Source: Opisthorchis felineus (lineage: Eukaryota; Platyhelminthes; Trematoda; Opisthorchiida; Opisthorchiidae). Taken from it: a stretch of DNA of 64,000 nt. The notes under the pieces are model-generated. The model made no database searches, was not told the origin of the DNA, and was given only the letters and a program-made list of their open reading frames with translations. A program made the translations under genes and the position numbers. The stretch lies in the NCBI GenBank assembly GCA_004794785.1, contig SJOL01009565.1, positions 15,751-79,750 on the forward strand, in the 5' to 3' direction. Shown piece by piece: positions 44,683 to 55,830 of this stretch (position 1 is its first letter; each line of letters begins with the position of its first letter).

Positions 44683-45332
44683 CACTGGACACAAATTTCG
44701 CACGGTTTCGTAAGATGTTTCATTGTTCCAGTATAACCATGGTCTTTTTCGAGGACATATTAGTTTATCGTAACTATCATGCTGAAGAATGGTTTCTATT
44801 GCCTAGTCATCAGAAATAGTTTGCTTGGGGACCATCAGTGAATCATACTGAATTTGGACAGGCTTTCGCTGCAACATATTGACTTAGATATCACCTGGAT
44901 TGAACTCTGTCGCACCAGTGACTGCACTGTCCCATTGGCTTTAAAACAAACGGTAAATTAGTCAACTCAAATCATTTGCACAACACTTTTTGTTTTAACG
45001 GGAGACTCAGCTAAATGTCTTGTTTATGATATTCCTCACTTGAGTATGTTGTACTTTGTGATTAGTTTCGTTTAAGAATATATATTACGATATCTCGAAT
45101 ATCGGCGCAAATTAAGCATGTGTGTGTGTCTGTGTGCAGCACATTGAGTGGAAGAATATCATAAAAGAGAGAATCAGGTAGATTCGCCTGAGTCTCTTGT
45201 CAGAACGGATTTGGTGAGCAAATGAGAGTATTTTTCGAAATCTGTCCAATTGGGGTTGATGGAAACTCGGGGACTGCGCCTACTTGATGTGTCTACAGAA
45301 GATCGGAACCAGTCGTGGGCTGTCGAAGAGTC
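44683..45332 (-). repeat. Right arm of the long inverted duplication
   Basis: Reverse complement of 33,176-33,848. The M-derived part is 44,980-45,332, with a degenerate hammerhead (45,265-45,315: TTGATGT and GGAAC in place of CTGATGA and GAAAC) and a GTGTGT tract. The unique part is 44,683-44,980. In the unique part the plus strand reads MVFFEDILVYRN, which faintly recalls the DDILVYS motif of gypsy RT; the first Asp would be Glu. I do not rely on that. Confidence 0.9.
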
Positions 45333-48300
45333 TTCATTATCCTTACTAGTAGTTTCCTTCATGAACCTGTAAATCCGTTCACGAAGGCGCAAAAATTCGG
45401 TCTCTGTTAAGGCATAAAATTTCTGTTGTATTCGTAATCCTTCACGAGAGCTGTCATTGTTGAAAGTGCTGTCACAATAGGCGGGGTTCAAGGCGGGAGT
45501 GACATCACAGGGCTTTAAAACTTGACCGAATTTACCATCGAAGAAATAATGAGACGGCCAATGGAAGCAAAGTTCACTTGAGCAGAAGTTTCATCAGACA
45601 AGCATTACTAATGATTCCCCGTAAGCAGTACAGTGCTTCTCGGATTTTCGGCATAGACTGGCTTCACTTGCACGACGAAATCTTCATTAAAATCCCCAAG
45701 TCTGTTCACACTGTTAACAATCAAATCTGCAGGAGGTTGTCCTTTTTCACTCCAACTTGATGGATTTGCTTAGTTGTTTGCATAAATAGCAGTTCAGCTG
45801 AAAGTAACCTTCGTACCCCTTCTCATTGGAAATCATTACAAAGAGCGGGGAGATCATAGTCCACTCAAGGAACAGTTTGTGGAACAAATGTGAAGACTCT
45901 TTGGCTGTTGCCCTGGCTATGCTTGGATTGCCAACTGGAATTTATCGGTTGTTGATTGGGTGGCAGTTGATCATTTCGCCGAGTTTTGCGGTTAACTTGC
46001 AAACATTTCGTCATCAAACGAGGAGACATCATCAGTGCGCAGTCTACACATTGCCAACAATGGAGTTTGGCTAAAAGTTGGAAGAAAATCTCTTCGACCG
46101 AAAGTTACTCGCTGCTCACGATCCATATTTTGACACTGAGCAGAGTATGAGTTTCAAGTTGTGGCGACCGATGTTGATGGAGTTTACCGTTCTCTCCATT
46201 GTTTCTGGTCTTTAATTGATCGATTCGATGGATCATTTTATGCGATGGGGTCATTGCAAGCGATATATACAGGAATTAGAGCTTACCGGGAAGGCAGGTA
46301 TTCCAGCGCAAAACCCATGACAACTGGTTATAGAAAGGCCAGTTAAATGGACAATAACACTATGTAGTCTTTGTTCTGGAACGAATTTACGGGAAAAAGT
46401 GCACCCATGTTGAGATGATTGTACTCAGTCATTCAGGGTGACCCCAGTTAACATACATAGCTGTTTACACCCAAACTGTTTTTCAGTGTACGAACAACTA
46501 TGCTACGTCACTGGACGTGATAAATCACCATACGCAGCCTTCCTTTACTAAGTGGATAGTCCTTGATGAGAGGTTTCCGTTTGCAAATGGACGGGTATTC
46601 AACATTTCGTTAACTGGTAGACTTTGTTTAGAATCACCCTATTAGCACTAAGAATTAACGTTAAGTTTGAAAACATATTTTTAGAGTGAGTATTCGTGGT
46701 TAATAATGTCCATTACTGAGGGTTCGGCTGAACTCAATTTGCACACGTTCTTCGTTTCACAATGATGGTTGACCGAAGTGTTTCACTCCAAAGAACTTTA
46801 GACAACCCAGACATTATGGTTTCAAGGCAAAATTCAGGCGTGGAAGAACTGTTGGGGTAAAATTGACCCCTTTTGGTAGGGACTTGCTTATCGAAGCAGT
46901 GGATGCGACAGCAACTAAGGCCGACAATCGATAATGTGACGGAAATCAGTGCTGCATCGACAGAACAGGTCAAATTATTTAGGGAATCGACGGAACATTT
47001 ACTCGTTTTGACTAATCGTCTCAGGTACAAATAAGGCATGATGCTGTGAGCTGATATAGTTGAAAGAAAGACTGGATTCGGTAGTGTGGCCCATTGTCTC
47101 AAATAGGTTGTTTATAATGAGGGATAGCCCATGCACTAAGAAAGACTTTGGACGATTAGTATGTTTGCACGTATTTGCTTGCTCCACAGTCCGATGGACT
47201 GATAGCTGGGCGCGATCGTGTGAATACATTTGACTGGATGCATATTGTTGGGCTGATTATTTCAAGCTGATGTACACTCTGTTTTGGCATCCAACCTCTT
47301 TCTGTCCTCTGCAAAGCCAGAGTGGAATATTTTATGGTGAAGTTATCGGACTATCCAGTATGCGGGAGACCCTAGGGCAGACAGGAGAACCCCTCAGCAT
47401 CGATACTTCAGTTTGGGAATGATGTCAAACAAGCCACTAAGGTGACTACCGGCACAGTGACTGAACGATATGAAAAGCTGCTGAAACCGCTCTGTGATAC
47501 AGAAGCCATGGTCGAGTCATTGTTGTTTTTACAAACACTCAATGGCCTCTCTCACTGAATCGATAACAAGTTGTCCGTGTGTGTGATCAGTACTCATTCC
47601 ACACGTTGACTTAATTAATATGTAGTCTAAATACAGAATGTAACACGGGTTGTTGCTGACAAGGTTGAAGAAGGGCGAATACTGACCCACCCAAGTTTGG
47701 GACTGATTGAGCGGGGAACGGAGAAGCAGCTGACCAGATTTAGATAGGTCACAAACGATTTCCTTGCCAACTTGAGGCAGTATTGAGGAGTGAGAGCGAT
47801 TATAAAGGCCATAGTGTCTGTGAGAACAAAGCAAATATTGTTATCCATAGCATTGATTTCATGTGACCAGTGAATCAAAACTGGTACCTGGTTCAAATGT
47901 CTCCGCTAAGAAATTACGATAGCAGAAGCAAGGCTCCCATCACGGTACTTCATTGGAACCTGACGATGAAATGATAATTCAGCGAAAGTGTAGCTGGCAG
48001 TTCCATGGTTCTGACATAACCAGGATTTTCACTGTAGGAATTTTTATGACTTTGGAGATGACTTCTAATCTTGATTAGGCTCTCATGCAATACGGTTGAC
48101 CGCACCTAACTTCACTGAGGTCGAAAACAGGGAGGAGATTGAATAGGCTTACATTGAAACTAATAAATCCTAAAAACTAACAGTTGCTTCACTGATCCGG
48201 AAGTATTTTCTAAAAACCAGCCATTGTGGAACTCGTTTCAAAGTCACTGATGATTCATTGGCCCAGTATTGGAGGGGCTCACTTGTACGAACACAGCCAT

Positions 48301-49240
48301 ACGGTGCAGTGTTCGTCCGCGGCTTCACACCACTGCTACTGCTAACTCGGCTCAGACACACATAAGATCGGACATGTTTTTGTCCAGGCAGCCAAAGTAC
48401 AGGATAAACACACCAGTGCTATACCCTATCGATCCCCAGGCTGTGCGCTGTCCAAGGTCACAGGGGGCAGCTGTGCGGTTAGATCGATTGTACAGCACTG
48501 TTGACAGCCCAGCAACAGGACAGCCGTGAAAATCGACTTCCGGTTACACCGTTTTATCAATGTACCTCGCTCACACGCGTCTTATGTTGCTCTTACGGTG
48601 TTTTACACTACGGTTATTGTCCCGGATTGCGGATTGTGTCAAGCCAACCCTTAAACGTGACAGGCCTGCGCACCCACTGGAGCAACACGCTGTTTTGTCA
48701 CGTGTTACCCAACAAGGTAGGCACAAATAGCTTATCAATGCATGCAGTATGGAGCTGCACTGAGCACGAATGCGACAAATTTTGACCTCCGGTTGGTTGG
48801 ACAGCGATTCTCTTGTTGGATCCAGCGCCTGTGAGCACGTGCATTCGCGCACGACATCACTAACCTAACGCGTATGAAACAGGACGGTTTATCATGGACG
48901 AAGACAAATCAGTCCATAAGAAGGGCGTCTTTCAATTACTTCTCGTCTTAATTCTCGCCGTCTTACCAGGTCCATCAAGAACTGGTATCTCATCTTTAAT
49001 TGAGGTACAGTTGCGCGCACACACTAGCCTTTTCTTTTTGGTGACCCTCCGTATAACGACTCACTCCAATGAGTTTGACATATTCGTCACTCGATGTAAC
49101 GTTTAAACTGCATTTTCTAATCTCAGTGAAGAGACGAACAACTATCAGATGCAACCGACCTAACAGTACAGGCGAACTCACCGATAAAAGGCATTCATTG
49201 GGAGAAACAATCCTCTCCTATGTACTAAGTCCGTCACGCA
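45333..49240. other. No recognisable feature
   Basis: About 3.9 kb with frames up to 122 codons (46,734-47,102, minus), none recognised. No repeat shared with the window was seen. Confidence 0.5.
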
Positions 49241-49563
49241 GAGACTGGACCTTACAGTGGTGTGGCGGTTTGTGTACCTCGGCGACCCATTGAGCTATAC
49301 TTGGGAGTGTCCGCGCGACACTCACAGAGTCTCTCATACCAGGTTGGTCAGTGGGTAGAGGTCTGACGAACACAGTCTCCTGGTCCTCCAGGTTGGGGGT
49401 TGGAACATGTGTGGCGACGTGTTCCGTAAAAATGGTAACGTACTTGCATTTCCAGCCCAACCTTGCGGTTAGAATTTTGAGCCAAAGGCTTTGGTTGGGG
49501 ACCCTAATCGTCCTCCTGTCTAGGTGTGGGCGCTCTGACAGTATCCCAGCCCTCGTACAACCA
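49241..49563 (+). mobile_element. S3 SINE-like repeat, copy 2
   Basis: Aligns with 35,955-36,258: TTGAGCTATACT, CAGGTTGGTCAGTGGGTAG, AGGTCTGACGAAC, CCTCCAGGTTGGGGGTTGG and GGGGACCCTAATCGTCC. It ends with CTGACAGTATCCCAGCCCTC, the same words as in the S1 body. A tRNA-like head can be drawn (GGTCAGTGGGTAGAGG as A box, GGGGTTGGAACA as a mutated B box). Confidence 0.7.
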
Positions 49564-49706
49564 TGACATTTACGGATAACAATATTCTCATGCTACCTCA
49601 GAATGCTTGACATAGGCCAGCACTAGGTCCCCTCCCCCTCCCCCACTCTTTTTCTCTTCTTTTCACTCTAGGGCTTTAAATATAATTAGACGAACCTTAT
49701 GGTTGT

Positions 49707-49746
49707 ACGGCAGTGAAGCATCAGTGTCAACACTGATGTTGCTGTC

Positions 49747-49827
<81 letters not shown>
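49707..49827 (+). repeat. Retroelement 3' end: hairpin plus (GAT)26
   Basis: ACGGCAGTGAAG leads to a perfect 9-bp hairpin (CATCAGTGT and ACACTGATG, 49,719-49,738), then TTGCTGTCTTT and 26 uninterrupted GAT units (49,750-49,827). The same module occurs at 53.3 and 58.3 kb. A hairpin followed by a simple-repeat tail is how many non-LTR elements end. Translation of the run gives a poly-Met or poly-Ile frame, which is an artefact. Confidence 0.8.
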
Positions 49828-52800
49828 ATATACCAAGTACCCCTTCTTCGGTGGGTTTGAGAACATACATCCAAATAATCAATCGGGAGTAATGGTAATT
49901 CCAAGCCTACATGACATGATGAAGCGAAAAGATATTGGAGACGAGTTTCTTGACTTTTCAGATGATCAAACAGAGACCATGCTTTTTGGAGACTTTTTAA
50001 CGATCAGCTCCTTAAAAAACAGAGTTTCGGTATATATGTTGGAGTCACTGTTTCGAGCACCTTCGCACACCCTTCTGCACAAGACTTGTGCCTTCTGTTG
50101 TTAAACAAAAATAGACTGGTTTGACCCGTGCTGTACAAATCACCAGGTTGCGGTGCCTCACATAGTCGCTTCATACGGAATATGAACGTTATAAGGTGGC
50201 CATTTATGGTTGTTGACATGAGGTACCCGAGTTCAGGTCCTCACTCCGCCGTCTTCTCCCGCGGGAGTATGCCAGAAAATACACTGCTTCCGGCGTGCAA
50301 GTGAAGAAACATTTCATGAATCCTTATTTAGGCTTTCATAAGCTTGAGTTTTCCTAAATTCAATGACATGAACTGCTCAGCGCTGCCTCCATATCAAAGA
50401 TTCACCTGTTCTCTCTAGGACAGTTTATCACCCTGACAGAAAATATGCCTCTTTTCGGATTTCATTTCGCACATACCTCCGCACACGCGATGTCTGGCCT
50501 AGTTGAGAATGCTCGTGAATATACCTATCAATGCAGCCTTTGTCACTATACTCGAGGTGTGATTGCTCTTAAGCAGGCTTCATAACTTTTCAGATGCCCG
50601 AACAAACAATATTTCGAAATTCAGCAGGACAGCCTTTAGCTTTGGTGTCGATCAGTCAGTCGGCGTCTCTGATCGCAAGGCTACAATGGAAACAGACCTG
50701 AGCTAAAAAGCGCACGTTAACTCTGGTCGGTAGACCACCCACGTAAACGAAAATTGGATAACCTATTTCGGTTCAATTGATGGTGGAGTTGCGAAAACAA
50801 GCCCTGACGCAACGGCCGGACAAAACTGGTCCTGAAGCGTGACCAGGATTTACTCGTTTGTTCATCCTCACATTGTTCTCAGAATACAAAAGTGCACCAG
50901 AATCTTGGCTGTCCATTCGTCCACAAGTTAACGTGCAGGGAGGAACGAAGAGGGACAGTACGCAACGAATCCTGAATTTAACAACCTACATCGCTTTTGA
51001 TGACCTCGTAGGAGTTTAGTACGGTTCAGCAGAGTGTTCGCCGTTCCTTTGGGAATTTTAAAGATAAGTTCAGGAGGAATTAAGACAATGCTTCCAAATG
51101 CAGCGTAGACCCTATTGGGACTGCATTTCTAAACACATCGGTGTCTAACAGGGCATCCCACACGCCTGAAGAGCGCGGGAACTGGTGCGTCAAGAACAAC
51201 ACTGGGAAGTTTTAGTCCAGATTGGTACTCTTATGCAGCTCAGCGACGAAAAACACCAGGAGCACCTGCACGGATATGTGTGTGCTTAAGTCAGATGAAT
51301 CAGTAGGACCAGCAATAATACTGCATACAAAGGTGCTCACGGCTGTATAGACCCAGCTTTCTGTGGTGCAGCTGACTAACCATGATCGATGGCTGATGTG
51401 TTCAGTTAATGTTTGTTTGCAGTATGAAACTCATCTGCTATCGACAATTAACCAACCGTCATACGCACCGTTCACTGCTAGTCCAATCAACTCTAGCACT
51501 AACCTTTCGGCGAACGAGTATGAATACTCAGCCAGTATTCATCAATGATTTTCATCTGCGTGATGTTCAATCCGAGTCTCAAAGTGGGATGAAATCTCCA
51601 ATTAATGTACTTCATGCCAATGATTGAGAGAGGGAAACAGTGAGGGAATAAATCAAGCCAAACATTACTCTCAGGTCGATGTTAGTTTCCGTTTCACTGA
51701 TTTTACACGAAGTCTAACTGAAGCGGTTGCTTTGCTTCTTTTCGATAGAGAATGGTTTTCCAATAAGGAAGGCTGTTGTAACTAATTGTCGTTCCCGAGC
51801 CAGTGCCTTAGTGTGGAAAAAAGACTTATCAACAAGAAACACAACCGCCTTATTGCAAACAGGTGAGTGCAAAACGTACAAAGATTATCTCGATATCTAA
51901 AGCGCACTTTTGACCTTTAATCCAGGCCGTCCGATCGGCATTGGGTTAACATTCATCATCCTCGGCCGTTGCTGAACTGAGTGACTGCTTGAGCGTCAAA
52001 TCGGCAGCTGACTTTTCTGGCCCGGATGCTTGATGGCCTCCCTGCTGCGGTTCTGGTGGAGTTTGAAAGTCTCAGTAGGTTTCGGGCATTCTGGAGCCAT
52101 TTTCAGGAATCTGACCTTCCTGACAAAGGTAGACACATGCTCCTTTATGAACTATGCAGTAAAGTCATACTTTGAGTGCACAGCACACTGCACAAGGAAC
52201 TATTAAGAATAATTTATTTATTTTGTCCCATTCTTTTCGCATACCTCTATAAATGCACTAGGTAAATAAATCGATTGAGAGACATGGTCTCTCGTATAGT
52301 CTCTTCCAAACCTCGATGTTTGATTCCCGCACCAGTTTATGAACTGTCACATTTCTACCTACCCGACCAAACTAAATGTGCACGCGGTGAACCGCACCCT
52401 TCGTAGAGCATCCCGAAAAAAAAACTGTACTCATGCTGTTGAATCTCGCGGATCGATCGCCAGTGTTTGGACAGTCGACTGGATCGATTTATCTCTCGAT
52501 TGTCACAGTAAACTATGGTCACCAGCTGTTCGTCGGACTGAGTGCATTGTTCGGCAAATGTAAGACTTCTGAGAGATCTTATGGAGAACTGTCTGGACAT
52601 GGGGGAAACTAGTGTTGTATGCACTCAATACTCACTCAATATTCCAGAGGAATGAGCTGTAATGTTAGACCTGATATGTTGCTGTGGAGCTACCTTGTGT
52701 ATGGCAGGAAGGACGAACTGTTCCTGGTCTCGACTGTCTATTGCCCTGTCGCACAGAGAACATCACTAGATCAAAATAGTGGAACGGGGGATAACTGTTC

Positions 52801-53057
52801 CATTTTATTGCGCATAGTGCCAAATAAGTGATCTTTTTAACCGTGGAGTTTGGTGAGTGTTTCGCTCCAAATTCCTCTCTCCTTGTTGCTTTTGACAGGA
52901 TCCTTTCTTCCCTTGACGTGGACCAATAAAGAGCCTAGAACGCGATTAAGTCAGGCTTCCGTTATAAGGCACCTCACGATTATAAAAGTGTTAATGGCGA
53001 TAAATACACCAATGATTGAAATAGATCGCCTATCACTGGAGAAAGCCATGATCCCCT

Positions 53058-53059
<2 letters not shown>
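49828..53059. other. No recognisable feature
   Basis: Open frames are short and unrecognised. No repeats tied to other parts of the window were seen. Confidence 0.5.

Positions 53060-53092
<33 letters not shown>
53060..53092. repeat. (AT)n microsatellite
   Basis: Uninterrupted AT dinucleotides over 33 bp. Confidence 0.97.
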
Positions 53093-53094
<2 letters not shown>

Positions 53095-53317
53095 TAAGAT
53101 GTCTCGTTAAAAAGCTGAGTAGAGAGAAATTTTTGAACAGTTGTCAACTGTAATCACCAGGGTTCCGCGATCTTCACGCTTAAAGTATCGGTTTTCTGAG
53201 GCGTTCTGACACCTCACTCAATATCTTTGGTTAAAACGCGGTTCCTTATGGATTTGTTTGACTTCCAACCCATTTTCTTCTGTTTATTCAGTTCGTGCCC
53301 CTTCATGTTCTCTTAGT

Positions 53318-53374
53318 ACGCTCTTAATACGGCAGTGAAGCGTCAGTGTCAACACTGATGTTGCTGTCTTTGAC

Positions 53375-53410
<36 letters not shown>

Positions 53411-53420
53411 ATGCTCTTAG
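53318..53420 (+). repeat. Retroelement 3' end: hairpin plus (GAT)12
   Basis: Same module as at 49.7 kb: ACGGCAGTGAAG (53,329), the hairpin with one changed base, TTGCTGTCTTTGAC, then 12 GAT units (53,375-53,410). It is flanked by GCTCTTAAT on the left and GCTCTTAGT on the right, a likely target-site duplication with one change. Confidence 0.75.
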
Positions 53421-53661
53421 TTTCAGACCCTCCCTCTCCCTTTGGTACCATAGTGGAAAGGGAATGTAACTTTACTACATCAAGGAGATGACCGTGGAAA
53501 CGATCAGGCCACGCGATGCGTTTTCAGATACATGCACATGCATTGATGCATGTTTTGTGAGTTTCGTTAGCGATAGGGAGTACTGCGTATCGAAGAAAGT
53601 CATTTCACTTCGCACAAGAAACTAAGTCAGCCTAACTTTGAAAGTCCATTACATAATAAAT

Positions 53662-53858
53662 TTTAGTGGAGATTTCCTCCTGTAAGTAAAGCCAGTGCAT
53701 GCTGAAAAGCCAGGAAACACTGTACAGTTGTTTCGTCTTTATTGGGAATAATCTGGAATGTGCATCTCCCGAAGCTCCAGGGAGTTCCGAACCCGCAACC
53801 TCCCGGCCAGTGATCTGAACACTTGACCGTTCCGTCACTCGATGGACCAGTCAACACA
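53662..53858 (-). mobile_element. S2 SINE copy, minus strand
   Basis: On the minus strand: GTGACGGAACGGTCAAGTG (A-box-like), GGCCGGGAGGTTGC and GGGTTCGGAACTCC (B-box-like). The body keeps CCCAATAAAGACGAAACAAC and TGTACAGTG, but the CTGATGA half of the hammerhead has become CAGATTA. The SINE tail (TTTCAGCATGCACTGGC) is present. The head is the best preserved of the S2 copies. Confidence 0.8.
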
Positions 53859-54702
53859 TGCGGCCAAGTGATGTGGATTCCTTGTTTGAAGAGTGTGTGG
53901 CGCTAGACCCCTATCTCCACGTGCGAGCTGATCATATTGCTTCTTAGCTGCTCGTGGCCTGTACGGTTGTACAACTGAATTACGGGATCCAAAAACAAAA
54001 GTGTGGCTTGCTGAAGATGTTTCACTGAATAATTTTCTGGCCGGTGAGAAGACCACAAATTCTATCAGGACGTCTAGAGTCCGCTGGATGCATAAGCTCG
54101 GTAGGAGCTTTATAATACGTGGATCAAAATTTGGACCATCTACTCAGACTAGTAAATGAATGGTTAGTTGAAAGGAGCTAGAGGTCCTGTGAGGTTCTGT
54201 AAGTTCTTCGACGTTATGAGCTCTTCAGAGCCTTGAAAGGAATCCTTGCGTATAAAATAATACACGCTAAACATCTGGACCAACGGAAAACCCAACACCT
54301 ATGGAAAGCGTTTTTGAACAATGATTAACAAACAACCTAACACAGGCTTGGGATATTTTGCTCATTTGCCCGAGGCCCATTTGAAGGTGGACCTTTTTTT
54401 AATGCATCTACGGGTGACTTAATTGGAGAGACGATGGCTGAGCTGTGGAACCGAACTGCTGCTGTCAAAGATGGATCACCACCCGAAGTGTATATACTCG
54501 GTGAGCCAGGAGTGGAAGACAAAATTACGCCTCGGGTTTGCACAACCTGGGAAAATGGCTATCATTAGCTCAAGATGGGGACAGCCGCACCGCTGCCCAG
54601 CCGCAAAGGTAGATGACGGAAAACGGAAAACTACAGGGAGATCAGACTTTTATACACTATTTACGGAGTGTTAGTGCAAGCTTTTGTCGGCCAGTTGAAT
54701 AA
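53859..54702. other. No recognisable feature
   Basis: Short unrecognised frames only. Confidence 0.5.
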
Positions 54703-54753
54703 TATGTGTGGATATGTATATGTATATGTATATATGCATACGTATATGTATAC
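54703..54753. repeat. TATGTA-type microsatellite
   Basis: Imperfect run of TATGTATATG units over about 50 bp. Confidence 0.85.
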
Positions 54754-55559
54754 CGAATATTCAGCAAGAAAATATTCCTGAAGGACAATGCTAATTCTAA
54801 TGCTGATTCGGCACGGTTCAGTTTGTGTTTGCAGCGCTTTAGTCGCGGAAATAACGTTGAGGGAGGAATAGATCTCTGCACTTGCTGTTCGGGGTCTTGA
54901 CCTGGTGAATAGCTCGGAGCTGTGGATCGTTCATGAAAAAACTGTCGACAGTATCGGATCCCTTTATTTCTAGAAGAAGATCAGAGCACTTAAGTGCTTG
55001 GTTCTCAGTTGGTACGAGGGTTGAGGACACTGTGGGTTCCGGCTATCACTCCGTTTCATCTTCCTATGACTGCACTTTGTGCAGGAGTGTTTTGCGATTC
55101 CAGAAGCGGCAGACGCTCCAAAACTCGTCGGAAGATCAGCTCGTCTCTTGTCTTGGCCAAAACCGGAAATTTAGAATTATGCTACCTTCTACATGTGATT
55201 GCCTTTTAGTTCCGCATTAGGAGGCAGGGTTACAGCGACTCAGTATTGCATTTTGCCCCGGCAGCATCTGGCTTCAGTTTGCATTTATAAGTGTCTCCAA
55301 GGCACTTGTCTTTTAACGGCCTTCCCCGGGGTTCACGACCTTCAAGCTGACCATCGCAGCGTAGCGTGCTGTGAGGACTTCTGCCACATCAACGTGTTTA
55401 CAAATCCGACACGTTACACCTTACGAATTTCTCGGATCGCCAATGGCAGCCCTGCGTTTTGTCGCCACAACAAACACATCTGGAACAACTACAATCTGCA
55501 CGATTTTGCCCGTTAAGGTTGCAGTACATCGGACTGTTTTTGCCACCATGTGTTAGATA
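54754..55559. other. No recognisable feature
   Basis: Two overlapping frames (54,933-55,220 and 55,199-55,516, 95 and 105 codons) are unrecognised. Confidence 0.45.
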
Positions 55560-55830
55560 AATGTGGATGCTTTATCGAAGGCACATTAGAATAGTTGAGA
55601 GATATCTTTTTTATTTTCTGTGGAAGATTTTCCGAATTTACGTGGAACCCTGAACAATGAAGTTCCTGAATGGGCTATAATCAATAGAAATGTATGCACC
55701 CTGATGCATAACCGGTTACACTGGCTAGGTCATGCAAGACGAGCAGCCAACGACTGCCTTCGGAAACGAGATCAGCTAGAGAATAGAGATCGAACTCGAG
55801 AACAGGCGAATATTTGAGGTGGCAACAATC
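55560..55830 (+). pseudogene. Possible LINE C-terminal fragment
   Basis: The frame at 55,620-55,817 contains MHNRLHWLGHARRA, similar to the LHRLRWLGHVLRM block that follows the RT in several non-LTR elements. Nothing before or after it in any frame matches further blocks clearly. The match is short and could be chance. Confidence 0.3.

Noticed and set aside
49703..50104. Methionine-run protein
   Set aside because: The run is the (GAT)26 microsatellite read in one frame; the other frames give serine or isoleucine runs.
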